A DNA stretch of 51,999 nt, taken from the NCBI GenBank assembly GCA_947624625.1, contig CANQLD010000004.1:1-51999 (forward strand), written 5' to 3'. Position 1 is the stretch's first letter, and each line of letters begins with the position of its first letter. A model generated the notes under the pieces. It made no database searches. It was not told the origin of the DNA and worked only from the letters and a program-made list of their open reading frames with translations. This DNA is from an uncultured Clostridia bacterium. GTDB lineage: Bacteria; Bacillota; Clostridia; TANB77; CAG-465. This document shows positions 40,059-51,328 of this stretch, piece by piece. Both the position numbers and the translations under genes were made by a program.

Positions 40059-41404
40059 AGATTTTTATCCTCACTAATTGCTTTAAATCTAAGTAAAATT
40101 TCGTCTTGGGACATAGGAGAAAACTTTGGTTGGTTTAATGTTTCTTCTATTTTTTTACCTAAATTTATTTTTTCTTTTAGTTCATTACTCATTTCATCAG
40201 TATTTGCTAGCTCATAAACTTCTTTTGTTTCAAGATATGATAACAATTTTCTTCTTATTGTTGCACCTAAAGATTTCATTTCTTTACTCTGAACGGCACC
40301 GCCAAGTCTTGAAACAGAGACTGTATAATCTATCGCAGGTTTTTGACCTTTTGTAAATTGCTTTTGAGATAACACTATTTGTCCATCTGTTATAGAAATA
40401 ATATTTGTAGAAATATAGTCTGTGATATCTCCACCTTTTGTTTCTACAATAGGTAGTATTGTTATTGAGCCTCCATTTTTATGTTGACATCCTTTTTCAA
40501 GCAATCTTGAATGGAAATAGAATATATCTGATGGATAAGCCTCTCTTCCTGGAGCTTTATTAGATATAAGGCTAATTTCTCTATATACTTCAGCATGCTT
40601 TTTCAAATCATCAATTATAACTAGTACATCTTTCTTTTGATGTAACATATATTCTTCTGCTATTGATACTCCTACAAAAGGTATTAGACTCTGAACGGGA
40701 GGTTTATCGTCATTTGTAGCAACAACAAGTAAAGTGTATGAAAGTGCACCTCTTTTAAGTAATTCATTATATATAGTTTTTATTTCTTTTTTGGTTTTTC
40801 CAACTGCAATATATACACAAATCATTTCTTCTTTGTTTTGAAGTGCAATACTCCTTTGATTAACAATTGCATCAAGGGCTATTTGAGTTTTTCCAGTTTT
40901 TTTGTCACCAATTATTAATTGTCTTTGCCCTTTTCCGATAGGATAAATCAAATCAATTCCCGCAATACCTGTAAGCATTGGTCTATTTACTGCAGTTCTA
41001 TCCATTAGTGGTACATTAGGTCTTTCAATATCTATATATTTAAAATTCTTGAAATACTTACTTGTTAATTTATCTTCTCCGAATAAATCAATTATTCTTC
41101 CTAGTGCATCTTCTGAAAAAATAGCTTTAAACTGTTCTCCAGACGCACTAACTTCATCTCCTACTTTTATTGGCTCATTTTCTCTAACAATAGCGACACT
41201 TACAACATTTTCCCCTATTGAATTTACATACCCAATACCTTTACCTAGAATTGTTACTTTTTCAAAGAAAGATACATTCTCAAGTCCTGAAACTTCTATA
41301 ATATAATCTTTTATTTTTACAACAACTCCAGTGTCAAATACATTATCCTCTTCCTTAATTTTCTTAATTTTATCATTAAGTAAATTATCAATATATGTAC
41401 CCAC
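40055..41404 (-). CDS. F1-type ATPase alpha-like subunit
   Basis: GDKKTGKTQIALD Walker A, ISITDGQIVL, SVSRLGGAVQ (Arg finger region). Confidence 0.93.
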
Positions 41405-41426
41405 AATAACCTCCTATAAAAAACAA

Positions 41427-42584
41427 TTATATACTATAATCGTAAATCCTATTTTTGTACTTAATTATGATTCCCTCTGACATATTGGAATAATACATGG
41501 TTTTTACATTTTTTCCAACATAATCATAGCTTTTATCACTTCTACTAACATATACATAAACAATAGGATCATATTTTTTTATCAATTCTTTTAAATAATT
41601 TAAAAAATCTATAGTACTAAATTTTTTACTATTTTTAAACTTTTCATTAAATTTAATTAATTCTTTTTCTTCATCAGATAATACCTCAGATATTATCTTT
41701 TTCTGATTTTCACTCGATAAAGTAATAAGTTGATATACTGCATTATTATCAAAATTTCTTTTTATCTTCATTAAATCATTATATATTTTGTTATCATTAC
41801 TATTAACTTGTTTTTTTATAAATGCTCTTAACAAATTTTCATTATCAAAATAAAACTCTTTTTTTAGTCTTTTGTAGTTATAGAAGAAACTATCTTCTTT
41901 GTACTCTGGTAGTCTAATGTAATTTAATAATTCAGTACTTTTACCTTCTTGGTTATCATCAGATGAATTTTTATCAGATAGCATATTAAGTTGCATATTT
42001 CTATAGTCATTTTCATCAATATATTTAGGTTTCTTATTTTTTCTTATATCATTCATATCGTAATCAGAGTCAACAGCATCCTCATTTTCTAAGTCTTCTT
42101 CATTACCACTATTGTTACTATCTTCACTATTATCGCTTACATTATTCTTTTTACTTGCACCACCATTTGTATAATCATTGTCTTCGTCATCATCATTTTC
42201 AATATCTTCTACATATCCTTCTTTACCTTTATAGAAAGGTCTATCAAATAATATACGTTCATCATTTCTATCATGTAATTTGTTATGGTCAAAAGGCACA
42301 TAATTTGCAAGCATATTATTATCATAGCTTTGATGTTTTTTATTTTTTAATACTTTAAGAGTATCTTCAATAGAAGATATATCATTTTCATATTTATTAA
42401 CTTGATTTTTTAAGTTTTCAAGTTCAGTTTGCTTTTCTTTTAACAAATATTCATACTCTTGCATTTTCTCAACAAAATACTTTTTTGTATTTACATCAAG
42501 TCTTTTTACAATGTTTTTAAATATCAGAAAAGCCATAATAAACATTAATAAAATTATAACTACAGACGGAATAACTAAATTCAC
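41427..42584 (-). CDS. b-delta-like peripheral stalk fusion protein
   Basis: N-terminal TM and coiled coil (b-like), acidic linker, C-terminal MSEGIIIKYKNRIYDYSI resembling the delta/OSCP C-terminus. Confidence 0.65.
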   Translation of the reverse strand: MNLVIPSVVIILLMFIMAFLIFKNIVKRLDVNTKKYFVEKMQEYEYLLKEKQTELENLKNQVNKYENDISSIEDTLKVLKNKKHQSYDNNMLANYVPFDHNKLHDRNDERILFDRPFYKGKEGYVEDIENDDDEDNDYTNGGASKKNNVSDNSEDSNNSGNEEDLENEDAVDSDYDMNDIRKNKKPKYIDENDYRNMQLNMLSDKNSSDDNQEGKSTELLNYIRLPEYKEDSFFYNYKRLKKEFYFDNENLLRAFIKKQVNSNDNKIYNDLMKIKRNFDNNAVYQLITLSSENQKKIISEVLSDEEKELIKFNEKFKNSKKFSTIDFLNYLKELIKKYDPIVYVYVSRSDKSYDYVGKNVKTMYYSNMSEGIIIKYKNRIYDYSI

Positions 42585-42594
42585 AATAAATCAC

Positions 42595-42840
<246 letters not shown>

Positions 42841-42898
42841 TTATTTCATCTCCTTATATATTCTTTTAAATTTTTTACAACTTTATTTTAATACTATC

Positions 42899-44353
42899 TT
42901 AATATTTTTTAAATTTACTTTCTATTACATAGTCAATACTTTTATCATTATATTTTAGGTTTTCTAATCGTAAAATATATTCTGTTCCAGATTCATATTT
43001 AACACTTGAAGACCAACCTTTACTTTTTTTAGCCTCTTCTATATCTATATTTACCTCTTCTGTTTTTCTTTTATCTACATAAACAGCTAATTTACCAGAA
43101 GAGAACACATAATCAGTATCTAACTTCAAAGTAAAATATATTTTTGAAAATGTAAGTCTTGTTATTTGTAAATCAGCATTAACTTTCTTTGTTTTTACAG
43201 TTTGAACACTATGTACTACACTTGATACAGAATTACCTGCAAGTATTTCATTATATCCAAAAGTAAGTTGATATTGTGTATCTGGGTTAAGATCAGCAAT
43301 TCTATAACTTGTTACATTTTTATCTAGCGAAATAGTTCTTTGGAAATTATTTGTTGATTCAACTGTAACTGATACAACTTGGTATTTATTTTCTGGGTCA
43401 TTAATAATATAGTTTATATCAATATATGAAGCTCCTACTGTAACATTTCTTACTTCAATATACTTTGACAATGTTGATTTTTTTATTACATCTTTACTAG
43501 AAAGTCCACCACTTGAATTATTATTTGTAACATTTAAATCAGCATTTATTGTATTTTCAGTACTATTAATTGTTGCGTTTTGACCATTTGCAGCTATATT
43601 ATCTCCGCCTTCATTACCTCCACTGCCTTCTTTGTCATTTTCTTCTGCTACAATTTCCTCTTGTCCTATAGGTTCTTCTTTTTCAACATAATTATTAGTA
43701 CTTCCTATTATCTTTTTCAAATCAATATCCTGATTTTCATATACCAACTTTTCATTTGCTACATCAAAGCCAAATGATGCTGTATATATTGTCATAGGAT
43801 TTATTGTTTTTGCATTTAAAACATTATTAGTTAAAAGTGTATTTCCACTTTTATCAAGCACTGCAATTAAGAAATCTTCTGTATTAAGTGAATTATTTTG
43901 ATTAATAATTCTTCCACCTGTTATTACATACTTCCTATCAGCGAGTTTATATATAAAATCATCATTTAAATTTGAGATTTTATTGTTTCCAGTATACTTC
44001 TCTACCTGTCCATCTGAAAGAACTTTGTATATGTTTCCAAATACATTGAGAGTAGACTTATTGACATCATATACTATCGCCTGACTTCCTAAATTGTACT
44101 TATTATCTTCATTATCATATAAATAGTAATTACCATCCCATTTTTTTTCAATTCTGCCTTCGCTATCAATTTTTATTTGGTCATATTCCATATCATAAGC
44201 AATAGCTCCACTACTTACATAATATTCCTCTTTCGTATTAAAGAAGGAAAAAACTATGAATAACACTAGTATTGCTATTATGCCTATTATAATAATTGAA
44301 AAAATTGAAATTACTCTTTTATTGCCATCAATAAGTCTTCTCACTCTAAACAC
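42899..44353 (-). CDS. membrane-anchored surface protein (484 aa) with shared ectodomain and Fn3-like domain
   Basis: N-terminal TM, FIYKLADRKYVITGGRI, Gly/Glu/Asn-rich linker, LNPDTQYQLTFGY Fn3-like motif. Confidence 0.8.
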   Translation of the reverse strand: MFRVRRLIDGNKRVISIFSIIIIGIIAILVLFIVFSFFNTKEEYYVSSGAIAYDMEYDQIKIDSEGRIEKKWDGNYYLYDNEDNKYNLGSQAIVYDVNKSTLNVFGNIYKVLSDGQVEKYTGNNKISNLNDDFIYKLADRKYVITGGRIINQNNSLNTEDFLIAVLDKSGNTLLTNNVLNAKTINPMTIYTASFGFDVANEKLVYENQDIDLKKIIGSTNNYVEKEEPIGQEEIVAEENDKEGSGGNEGGDNIAANGQNATINSTENTINADLNVTNNNSSGGLSSKDVIKKSTLSKYIEVRNVTVGASYIDINYIINDPENKYQVVSVTVESTNNFQRTISLDKNVTSYRIADLNPDTQYQLTFGYNEILAGNSVSSVVHSVQTVKTKKVNADLQITRLTFSKIYFTLKLDTDYVFSSGKLAVYVDKRKTEEVNIDIEEAKKSKGWSSSVKYESGTEYILRLENLKYNDKSIDYVIESKFKKY

Positions 44354-44356
44354 CTC

Positions 44357-47300
44357 TTACCTTACTTTGTTATATATATACTCTAATGTTGACTCTGCAA
44401 CTATTGTACCTTCTGTTAAATATTGTATTTGTACCATATAGATACCTTCAGCTTCTAAATAATCATTTAATGTAAATACATAGTAACTATCTTCACCTGT
44501 TTGTGTTCTCTTTGGATTAAATGGAACTTCAGCATTTTTTGCGAATCCACTTGTATTATATATTGTATATCTTATTGTATCTATTTTTATTAAGTTATAA
44601 CTATCACTAAATATAATATCAATTTTATCCTGATTTGGTGATGTACTAACTTTTCCAAGAGAGATACCATATTGATTTATTGGATCTAACACATATTCTT
44701 TTGTAACTCTAGTTATATTTTGTCCATCATTATTTAAGTCTAATTCTAAGAATACTTTAAGTGTTAGTTTTCTCATTTGGTCAATACCATTAATTGTTAC
44801 AGTATTATTAATCAAGTTTGTTATATATTCTTGTTTCAAATCATCAGGAGTTATATCTTCTCCGTTTTCGTCTAATATAGCTATTGTATATTTATCGTCT
44901 TTTACGACTCTTTCATTTTGGTCATATACTGAAATCTTAAAGTCTACTATATCATTATCTCTTCTTACACCTTTCATTGCAACAATTGGTTCAGAAAGTT
45001 TAGTTAAATTAAAAGTATGCTCAACTGAAGTTATTGGAACTTCTCTATCTCCATCATATATTGCAATTGTTGTAATTCTAACTTTATACTTTTTACCAAA
45101 TTCAAACATTCCACCTGGTCTTGCATCAATTTGTTTTACCATTCTTGCAGTAAATGGCTCTTCATCTTCAGTTTCATATATTTGTTTAAAAGTTCCACCT
45201 TCATCTTTAAATAAAGTATATTTTATTTTTTGATATCCAAGTACTATATCAAGATTAAATGAAATATCTACTGTTTTCTCTCCATACAATACTGGATTAT
45301 ATTTTACACTAACATCAGTTATTTTTATATCAGCAAGTGTATTAAAATAATATTTTCTTCCAACTACTGCTTGGTCTACATCATACAAATATCTTTCTAC
45401 TTCACCAGATTCAGTAAGTAATTTTGCCTTAAATCTTATGAAATAATAACATTTAGCCTCTAATTCATCAATTAATATTTTATCTTCAAACTCATCTACT
45501 GTTGCTTCAACAGTTTTTACATAGCTTTCATTTTTCCATGCACTATCTGTTTTATATACCTCAATATATATTTTATTTTCTTTTATTTTTATTTTGTCAT
45601 TAATTGTTAAATCTGGATTAATTCTAACTAAATCTAATTGTCTATCAACTTTTAAATCTCCATTTGGTTTTTCCATGCTTATTCCTGGTAATATAAACTC
45701 AAATTTAATTGTTTTGCTACCTGTGCACCTTAATGAGCCGCTTTTAAGTGGTTTTAAAGATATAGCATCATTATTATATAAATATCCTTTATCTGATATT
45801 TCAATAGGTACATCTCCCTTATTATCATTTAAAGCACTGTCAATACTTAATATTTCGCCTTCTTCATTTTCACCTTTAGTTATTTTATAAATATTACCAT
45901 TTGCTTCAGGATAATATGTTAAATTACCTTCTTCGTTATAATAATAGTAATATATAGACTCATTTTTTAGATAATTCTTTTGTAATGTATAGTACTCAGC
46001 TCTCATATCAAAACCATTACTTCCATTATCATAATATGCATAAAGATTTACATCCACATTTTTATTAATAAAGTCTGATATTTCGTTTAAATCTGTAATA
46101 AGTACTCTATTTTTTGGTACCATTAAATCAGTTGTTTGTGTTTCTCCATCTGATTCAAATTCAATGTAATATGCAGCAATTCTATCTAAAGCTGGAGAAT
46201 CTGATAAAGAGATTTTAACATTATTTCCTTCTACACTAACATTATATGTTAAATCGTCTATAGTTTTTGTACCTTCAAAATAATTTGCAATTAAATTTTT
46301 TCTTTCAACTGCTTCATTATTCATTAGTCTTTGATCTACGTATAATATAAGATTACCTTGAAGTAAATCATCAAATGTTATTGATTTATATTCTTCATAG
46401 AAATCAACTTCTATATCCTCACTATTTGTAGCTCCTTCATTTGAAATATTAAGTTTATTTTCTTCAAGAGCTTGGTCTATATCTGAACATCTATATTTAA
46501 ATGTAGCATATGCTTCACCAGATGAAGATTGATAAATTTCAATTTTTGGCTCTTGTTTATATGCTTTTATAGTTTTTGATCTAAGATGTATATCATCATA
46601 AACATATGGGTACGTTGTATCAACTTCTCCATCACCATTTGTATCAAGTTCTAGCTTATACTCAAAATAATATGAATTACCTCTTCTCGGAGTACCATCT
46701 TTTCCTTTAATACCATCAAATATCTCAAATACTGCTCCTTTAGTTTCTCCATCTTCTCCAACAGGAACTCTTATTTCTTTTATTACTTCTTTTGTTTCCG
46801 CATCATACATATAATAAACTGCGTTTACAATTTGCTCATCACTAATACCTGCATCAATACTATATCCAACAACTGTTTCTGGGTCTAAATCTTCTCTATA
46901 GCCAGCAGTAATATCTTTATACTGTCTTGCCATTTTATTTTTTATAGGTATTACAAGCATTGCATCTTCTGGGTCAGTTGGATATTCAATCTTCTTTACT
47001 GATTCAAATGTAAAAGTATCCTCATATATTGGTATGTTATTTGGATATTCAGTATAATCATATGCCTGAGTTACTTTCAGTGTATAGTACTTCTCTTTAA
47101 AATCACCAGGTTGTGCTCCAAAAAATTTTGGATCAATGATAAGTTTATCATTATATAATTTATCTTTTAATTCACTAATATATGGTTCATTATTTCTATC
47201 AACTAATTTTATTGTCTTTACAGGAGAACTCATTATACTCTGACCTGCGTAAAGGTTAAATACAATAGATGTTAATGTTTGTGCTTCTAAAGTATTATCT

Positions 47301-49600
47301 TCTCCCTCTCTTGCAGTAAGTTGAAACTCTAATTGGAATGGATCTTTAGATTCTCCAACTTCATTTTCATGGAATACTGCTACAAAAGGTTTTGGGTCAG
47401 CAGTTTTTACAATAACACTTCCTATATAGCAATTTTTTATAGGAGCATTACCATCACTTAAATCTACAGTTGCATAAACGGCAAATCTATATGTTTCATT
47501 AGCTCTTAAATAGTTTACATTTACAGGTATTACTAAGTTACCTGCTGAATTAAATTGCTTTACTGTACCAACTGAATCTGTATATGTTATAGTGAATGGG
47601 TCAGAATTTAAATTAATTGTATTAAATTCATCTTCTATTATTATTTTTCCTCTTATAGCTTCAAAAGTTACTTCACTTTCTTCAAATCTAAGTATTGGGA
47701 AAGGAACTCCATCAAGTTTCATAACCTCTTCACATAAAGGACTTTCATATTCAACGTATTTTTCATTATCATAAAACTCAACTATAACTTTAAATACATA
47801 ACCTGTTTCCCTATATAATTTTACATTATCTACTAATATTGATGTAGACTTACCTGAAGTAGATTCATATACTGCGACAGGAGCTGCTTCTTCTCCTTCA
47901 GTATTACCTGCTTCATATATTTCATACCTATATTTAGATATACCATTATCTTCGTCTTCAATACCACTTATTGATAATTCAAAAGTTCCATTTCTTTTAT
48001 TAATTTCAAAATATGGTGTTCCTATTTCTGGAATTCTTTTTAATGTTTTATATGGTATAGGTTCATCAGTACACCTTTCTATTACTTGATTTCCATATAA
48101 CACATTTTCAATTGAAAGTTTATATTCTGTATTTGGTATAAGGCCAGTAAACTCAAATGTAGTATCTTCAACATCATCTTCGTTATCTATCTTGTAACTT
48201 TGAACTACTTCTCCTTTAGTATTATATAATATAATATCTGCACTCTTAAATTTTGAAAGTTCGTCTATGTTAATTTTAAACTTAAGTGAAGTATCTGTAA
48301 AACAATCTTTTTCAAATCCTATACCTATTGAATCAGTAACAAAAACTTTATTGATAAATCTCTTATTATATTGGAATTCTCCTAGTTTATATGAAGAATC
48401 AACTGCTAAAGTATATTCGGTATCTGGATTTAAAGATAATACAGATATTTCTTCTTCAAATCTAGACATATCAATTTGATTTACATATACAACTTTTCCA
48501 CTTGAATTTTCTATAACTGATACTTCATGGTCTGATGTTAAAACGTTATTAGTATCTTCAATTGTAATTTTACAGTTAAATCCTAAAGAGTTTGTTTCAA
48601 ATTCTTCAAGAGTAAATATAGGTTCAACTGATACTACTTCTTCTTGATATTCGTCATTACTTTGTTCATCTAAAACTGAATTTCCTGTTGCATTATTTTC
48701 TGTTATTTCTGGAGCTGCATCCTCTGCACCTATAATGCCATTTCCACCCTCACCATTGTCAGAGCCATCTCCATTTCCATTTCCTTCTCCATCTTTGCCT
48801 TCTTCTTGATTTTCATCTAGTAAATCTTCATCATCAAAATCTTTTATTTCAATATTATCATCTGAATCAATAACCATGTTTTCCAAACTTAATTTAGTTT
48901 CATCTTTTTTTCTAATTAATTTTCTCTCAAGATTAATAGTTATTTCATTTGGCATTTCTATATTAACAGAAGATGATATTGTTTGATATTTTACTTCTTG
49001 ATTGTACAAACTAACTATTTCATTATCTAAGTATTCAAGTTCTATATAGCCATCAATTTCTTTTATTTCGCCATTGCTAAAGTGAATTTTCATATCATCA
49101 CTTGCAATTAAATACTTATTTTCAGATATTTTATATATAAAATTTACAAATTCAAGGTTAGTATTAATATGTGAAATAACATATTGTCCACCTTGATATT
49201 TTAAAACTTTGTTCGCACCTATATTATAATAAATGATTGGATCGTTATCTATGTCTTCAAGATTTAAAATAACTCCTTTGCTAAGTGAACTTATAGAGTC
49301 ATTATTGTAGTGAATAAAGTTATTCTTCCCCGCTAAAACATCATTTCCATCAATGTCTTCGAATTTTATTTTATCGTCATATTTATTCACATAAGTACTA
49401 TTTTCACCAAAATAATACCTCTCTATATTTTTTCCTTCTGAAGTTGTTGCATTTTCCACGTCAAATGGAGCACTTTGCAATATATACCCTGCACCATCAA
49501 AACTTTTTGTTCTTTCATTAACAACATTATAACTTCCTATAACAAGGAAAGTACCTAAAACTACACCAATCAATATTATAACAAATACATATTTTTTCAT
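44357..49600 (-). CDS. giant membrane-anchored Fn3-like repeat surface protein (1747 aa)
   Basis: N-terminal TM, YQGGQ...FIYKISENKYLIASDD ectodomain, acidic/Gly linker, repeated LxPxTEYxLxV Fn3-like motifs. Confidence 0.85.
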   Translation of the reverse strand: MKKYVFVIILIGVVLGTFLVIGSYNVVNERTKSFDGAGYILQSAPFDVENATTSEGKNIERYYFGENSTYVNKYDDKIKFEDIDGNDVLAGKNNFIHYNNDSISSLSKGVILNLEDIDNDPIIYYNIGANKVLKYQGGQYVISHINTNLEFVNFIYKISENKYLIASDDMKIHFSNGEIKEIDGYIELEYLDNEIVSLYNQEVKYQTISSSVNIEMPNEITINLERKLIRKKDETKLSLENMVIDSDDNIEIKDFDDEDLLDENQEEGKDGEGNGNGDGSDNGEGGNGIIGAEDAAPEITENNATGNSVLDEQSNDEYQEEVVSVEPIFTLEEFETNSLGFNCKITIEDTNNVLTSDHEVSVIENSSGKVVYVNQIDMSRFEEEISVLSLNPDTEYTLAVDSSYKLGEFQYNKRFINKVFVTDSIGIGFEKDCFTDTSLKFKINIDELSKFKSADIILYNTKGEVVQSYKIDNEDDVEDTTFEFTGLIPNTEYKLSIENVLYGNQVIERCTDEPIPYKTLKRIPEIGTPYFEINKRNGTFELSISGIEDEDNGISKYRYEIYEAGNTEGEEAAPVAVYESTSGKSTSILVDNVKLYRETGYVFKVIVEFYDNEKYVEYESPLCEEVMKLDGVPFPILRFEESEVTFEAIRGKIIIEDEFNTINLNSDPFTITYTDSVGTVKQFNSAGNLVIPVNVNYLRANETYRFAVYATVDLSDGNAPIKNCYIGSVIVKTADPKPFVAVFHENEVGESKDPFQLEFQLTAREGEDNTLEAQTLTSIVFNLYAGQSIMSSPVKTIKLVDRNNEPYISELKDKLYNDKLIIDPKFFGAQPGDFKEKYYTLKVTQAYDYTEYPNNIPIYEDTFTFESVKKIEYPTDPEDAMLVIPIKNKMARQYKDITAGYREDLDPETVVGYSIDAGISDEQIVNAVYYMYDAETKEVIKEIRVPVGEDGETKGAVFEIFDGIKGKDGTPRRGNSYYFEYKLELDTNGDGEVDTTYPYVYDDIHLRSKTIKAYKQEPKIEIYQSSSGEAYATFKYRCSDIDQALEENKLNISNEGATNSEDIEVDFYEEYKSITFDDLLQGNLILYVDQRLMNNEAVERKNLIANYFEGTKTIDDLTYNVSVEGNNVKISLSDSPALDRIAAYYIEFESDGETQTTDLMVPKNRVLITDLNEISDFINKNVDVNLYAYYDNGSNGFDMRAEYYTLQKNYLKNESIYYYYYNEEGNLTYYPEANGNIYKITKGENEEGEILSIDSALNDNKGDVPIEISDKGYLYNNDAISLKPLKSGSLRCTGSKTIKFEFILPGISMEKPNGDLKVDRQLDLVRINPDLTINDKIKIKENKIYIEVYKTDSAWKNESYVKTVEATVDEFEDKILIDELEAKCYYFIRFKAKLLTESGEVERYLYDVDQAVVGRKYYFNTLADIKITDVSVKYNPVLYGEKTVDISFNLDIVLGYQKIKYTLFKDEGGTFKQIYETEDEEPFTARMVKQIDARPGGMFEFGKKYKVRITTIAIYDGDREVPITSVEHTFNLTKLSEPIVAMKGVRRDNDIVDFKISVYDQNERVVKDDKYTIAILDENGEDITPDDLKQEYITNLINNTVTINGIDQMRKLTLKVFLELDLNNDGQNITRVTKEYVLDPINQYGISLGKVSTSPNQDKIDIIFSDSYNLIKIDTIRYTIYNTSGFAKNAEVPFNPKRTQTGEDSYYVFTLNDYLEAEGIYMVQIQYLTEGTIVAESTLEYIYNKVR

Positions 49601-49814
49601 AAACTAAACTCCTCTTATGTCTTTTTCTAAAGATTATCATAATTATATATTTTTATCAACACATTATGGACTTTTTTTACGAATCTTAATCTAAAAATAA
49701 TATATATGAAATATAATTGAGATATAATTGTAACAGAAACAAAAGTATAGACAAAATATTACAACAATTTTACATAATAAAAAACATATAAATTTATTAT
49801 AAAAAAATATAAAA

Positions 49815-49843
49815 AAAGAATAGCTATTTCTAACTATTCTTCC
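49815..49843 (-). terminator. Terminator of rplU-rpmA
   Basis: minus strand gaatagttagaaatagctattcttttttt. Confidence 0.7.
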
Positions 49844-50094
49844 ACAGGATATACACTGACTTTTTTATCAGTTTTTCCTTTTCTTTCAAATTTAACAACA
49901 CCATCTATTAAAGAATATAGTGTATAATCTTTTCCACATCCAACATTTGTTCCTGGATGTATTTTTGTTCCTCTTTGTCTATATAATATGTTTCCAGCTA
50001 AAACAAATTGACCATCTGCTCTTTTAGCTCCAAGTCTTTTTGATTCACTATCTCTACCATTTTTAGTAGAACCCATACCCTTTTTATGTGCCAT
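49834..50094 (-). CDS. rpmA: 50S ribosomal protein L27
   Basis: [48 protein letters not shown]. Confidence 0.98.
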   Translation of the reverse strand: MAHKKGMGSTKNGRDSESKRLGAKRADGQFVLAGNILYRQRGTKIHPGTNVGCGKDYTLYSLIDGVVKFERKGKTDKKVSVYPVEE

Positions 50095-50140
50095 CTATAT
50101 CACTCCTTTTTAATTTCATTTTATAATTTTATTTTTTTTA

Positions 50141-50524
50141 CTAAGCCTTTTTTTCTTCTTTTGATTCTTTTACTTCTTCTTTTGCAGGCTCAGCTTTTTT
50201 TGCTTTTGTTGCAGTAGATATTTTTTCAATTTGTATCTTTGTATATGGTTGTCTATGACCTTGTGTTCTTCTATAATTTTTCTTAGCTTTATACTTAAAC
50301 ACAACTATCTTTTTAGACTTACCGTGTCCTACAACAGAAGCAGTAACTGTTGCTCCTTTTACAGTATCTGTTCCAACAGTAACTTTTTTACCGTCTGAAA
50401 CAAGAAGTACTTTATCGAAAGTTAATTCTTGTCCTTCTTCAGCACTTTCAATTCTGTCTACAAAAACTATATCTCCTTCTTGTACTTTGTACTGTTTTCC
50501 ACTAATTTCAACTATTGCGTACAT
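50141..50524 (-). CDS. rplU: 50S ribosomal protein L21
   Basis: [18 protein letters not shown]...[28 protein letters not shown]. Confidence 0.97.
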   Translation of the reverse strand: MYAIVEISGKQYKVQEGDIVFVDRIESAEEGQELTFDKVLLVSDGKKVTVGTDTVKGATVTASVVGHGKSKKIVVFKYKAKKNYRRTQGHRQPYTKIQIEKISTATKAKKAEPAKEEVKESKEEKKA

Positions 50525-50529
50525 TTAAA

Positions 50530-50622
50530 ATTCCTCCTTTTTCTTACTTGCTCTCGCCATTGAGGTAGTATTTCTACTTTAGAAACCTTTTCTGTGCGGA
50601 ATATAGCATTAATTATACCATT
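50530..50622 (-). promoter_or_regulatory. Probable L21 leader region
   Basis: Untranslated segment directly upstream of rplU in the position of the Firmicute L21 leader; structure not verified. Confidence 0.35.
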
Positions 50623-50629
50623 ATTTGCA

Positions 50630-51160
50630 TTACTTGTCAAGAAAATCGGTTAATTTTTCTTCAACTAATTTAAATATATCCTCTAATTTATCTAATTCAT
50701 TTTGTCTAAATTTTTCAAGTACAAAGTCCTTTAAATCTTGTTTTTCATATTTTAAGCCACCAATTCCAATTCTTATTCGTGGGATTTGCGTAGTTCCTAG
50801 CATTTGTACAATATTTTTCATACCATTATGTGAGCCACCACTACCTTTTTCTCTATATCTAATAGTTTCAAAATCTATATCAATATCGTCATAGATTATG
50901 ATTATATCGTTACTATCTACTTTGTACCAATTTTTTAATTTTACAACTGCATTGCCACTTAAATTCATAAAAGTTAAAGGCTTAGCAAGTATAATTTTCT
51001 CATCTTTATATTTTATCTCACATATTTTACTGTCTAATTTTTCTTTAGATATTTCTATATTATTATTTTTTGCAAAATAATCTAAAAACATCCAACCAAC
51101 ATTATGCCTTGTTTTTTCATATTCTTTTCCTGGATTTCCTAAACCTACTATTATTTTCAT
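50630..51160 (-). CDS. pth: peptidyl-tRNA hydrolase
   Basis: MKIIVGLGNPGKEYEKTRHNVGWMFLDYFA...KPLTFMNLSGNAV...GSGGSHNGMKNI. Confidence 0.97.
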   Translation of the reverse strand: MKIIVGLGNPGKEYEKTRHNVGWMFLDYFAKNNNIEISKEKLDSKICEIKYKDEKIILAKPLTFMNLSGNAVVKLKNWYKVDSNDIIIIYDDIDIDFETIRYREKGSGGSHNGMKNIVQMLGTTQIPRIRIGIGGLKYEKQDLKDFVLEKFRQNELDKLEDIFKLVEEKLTDFLDK

Positions 51161-51328
51161 ATTTTTTATCTCCTAAAACCTATATATCATTATTTTAAAT
51201 ACTTCCTTTAAAATGCTTGAATTTTTCTTTTGTTTATAGTATCATTATATATGAATAGTATTAATATGTCAATTATATATTTTTATATATTAATAATACT
51301 ACTAAATCAAAAAAGGCGGTGATAATAA

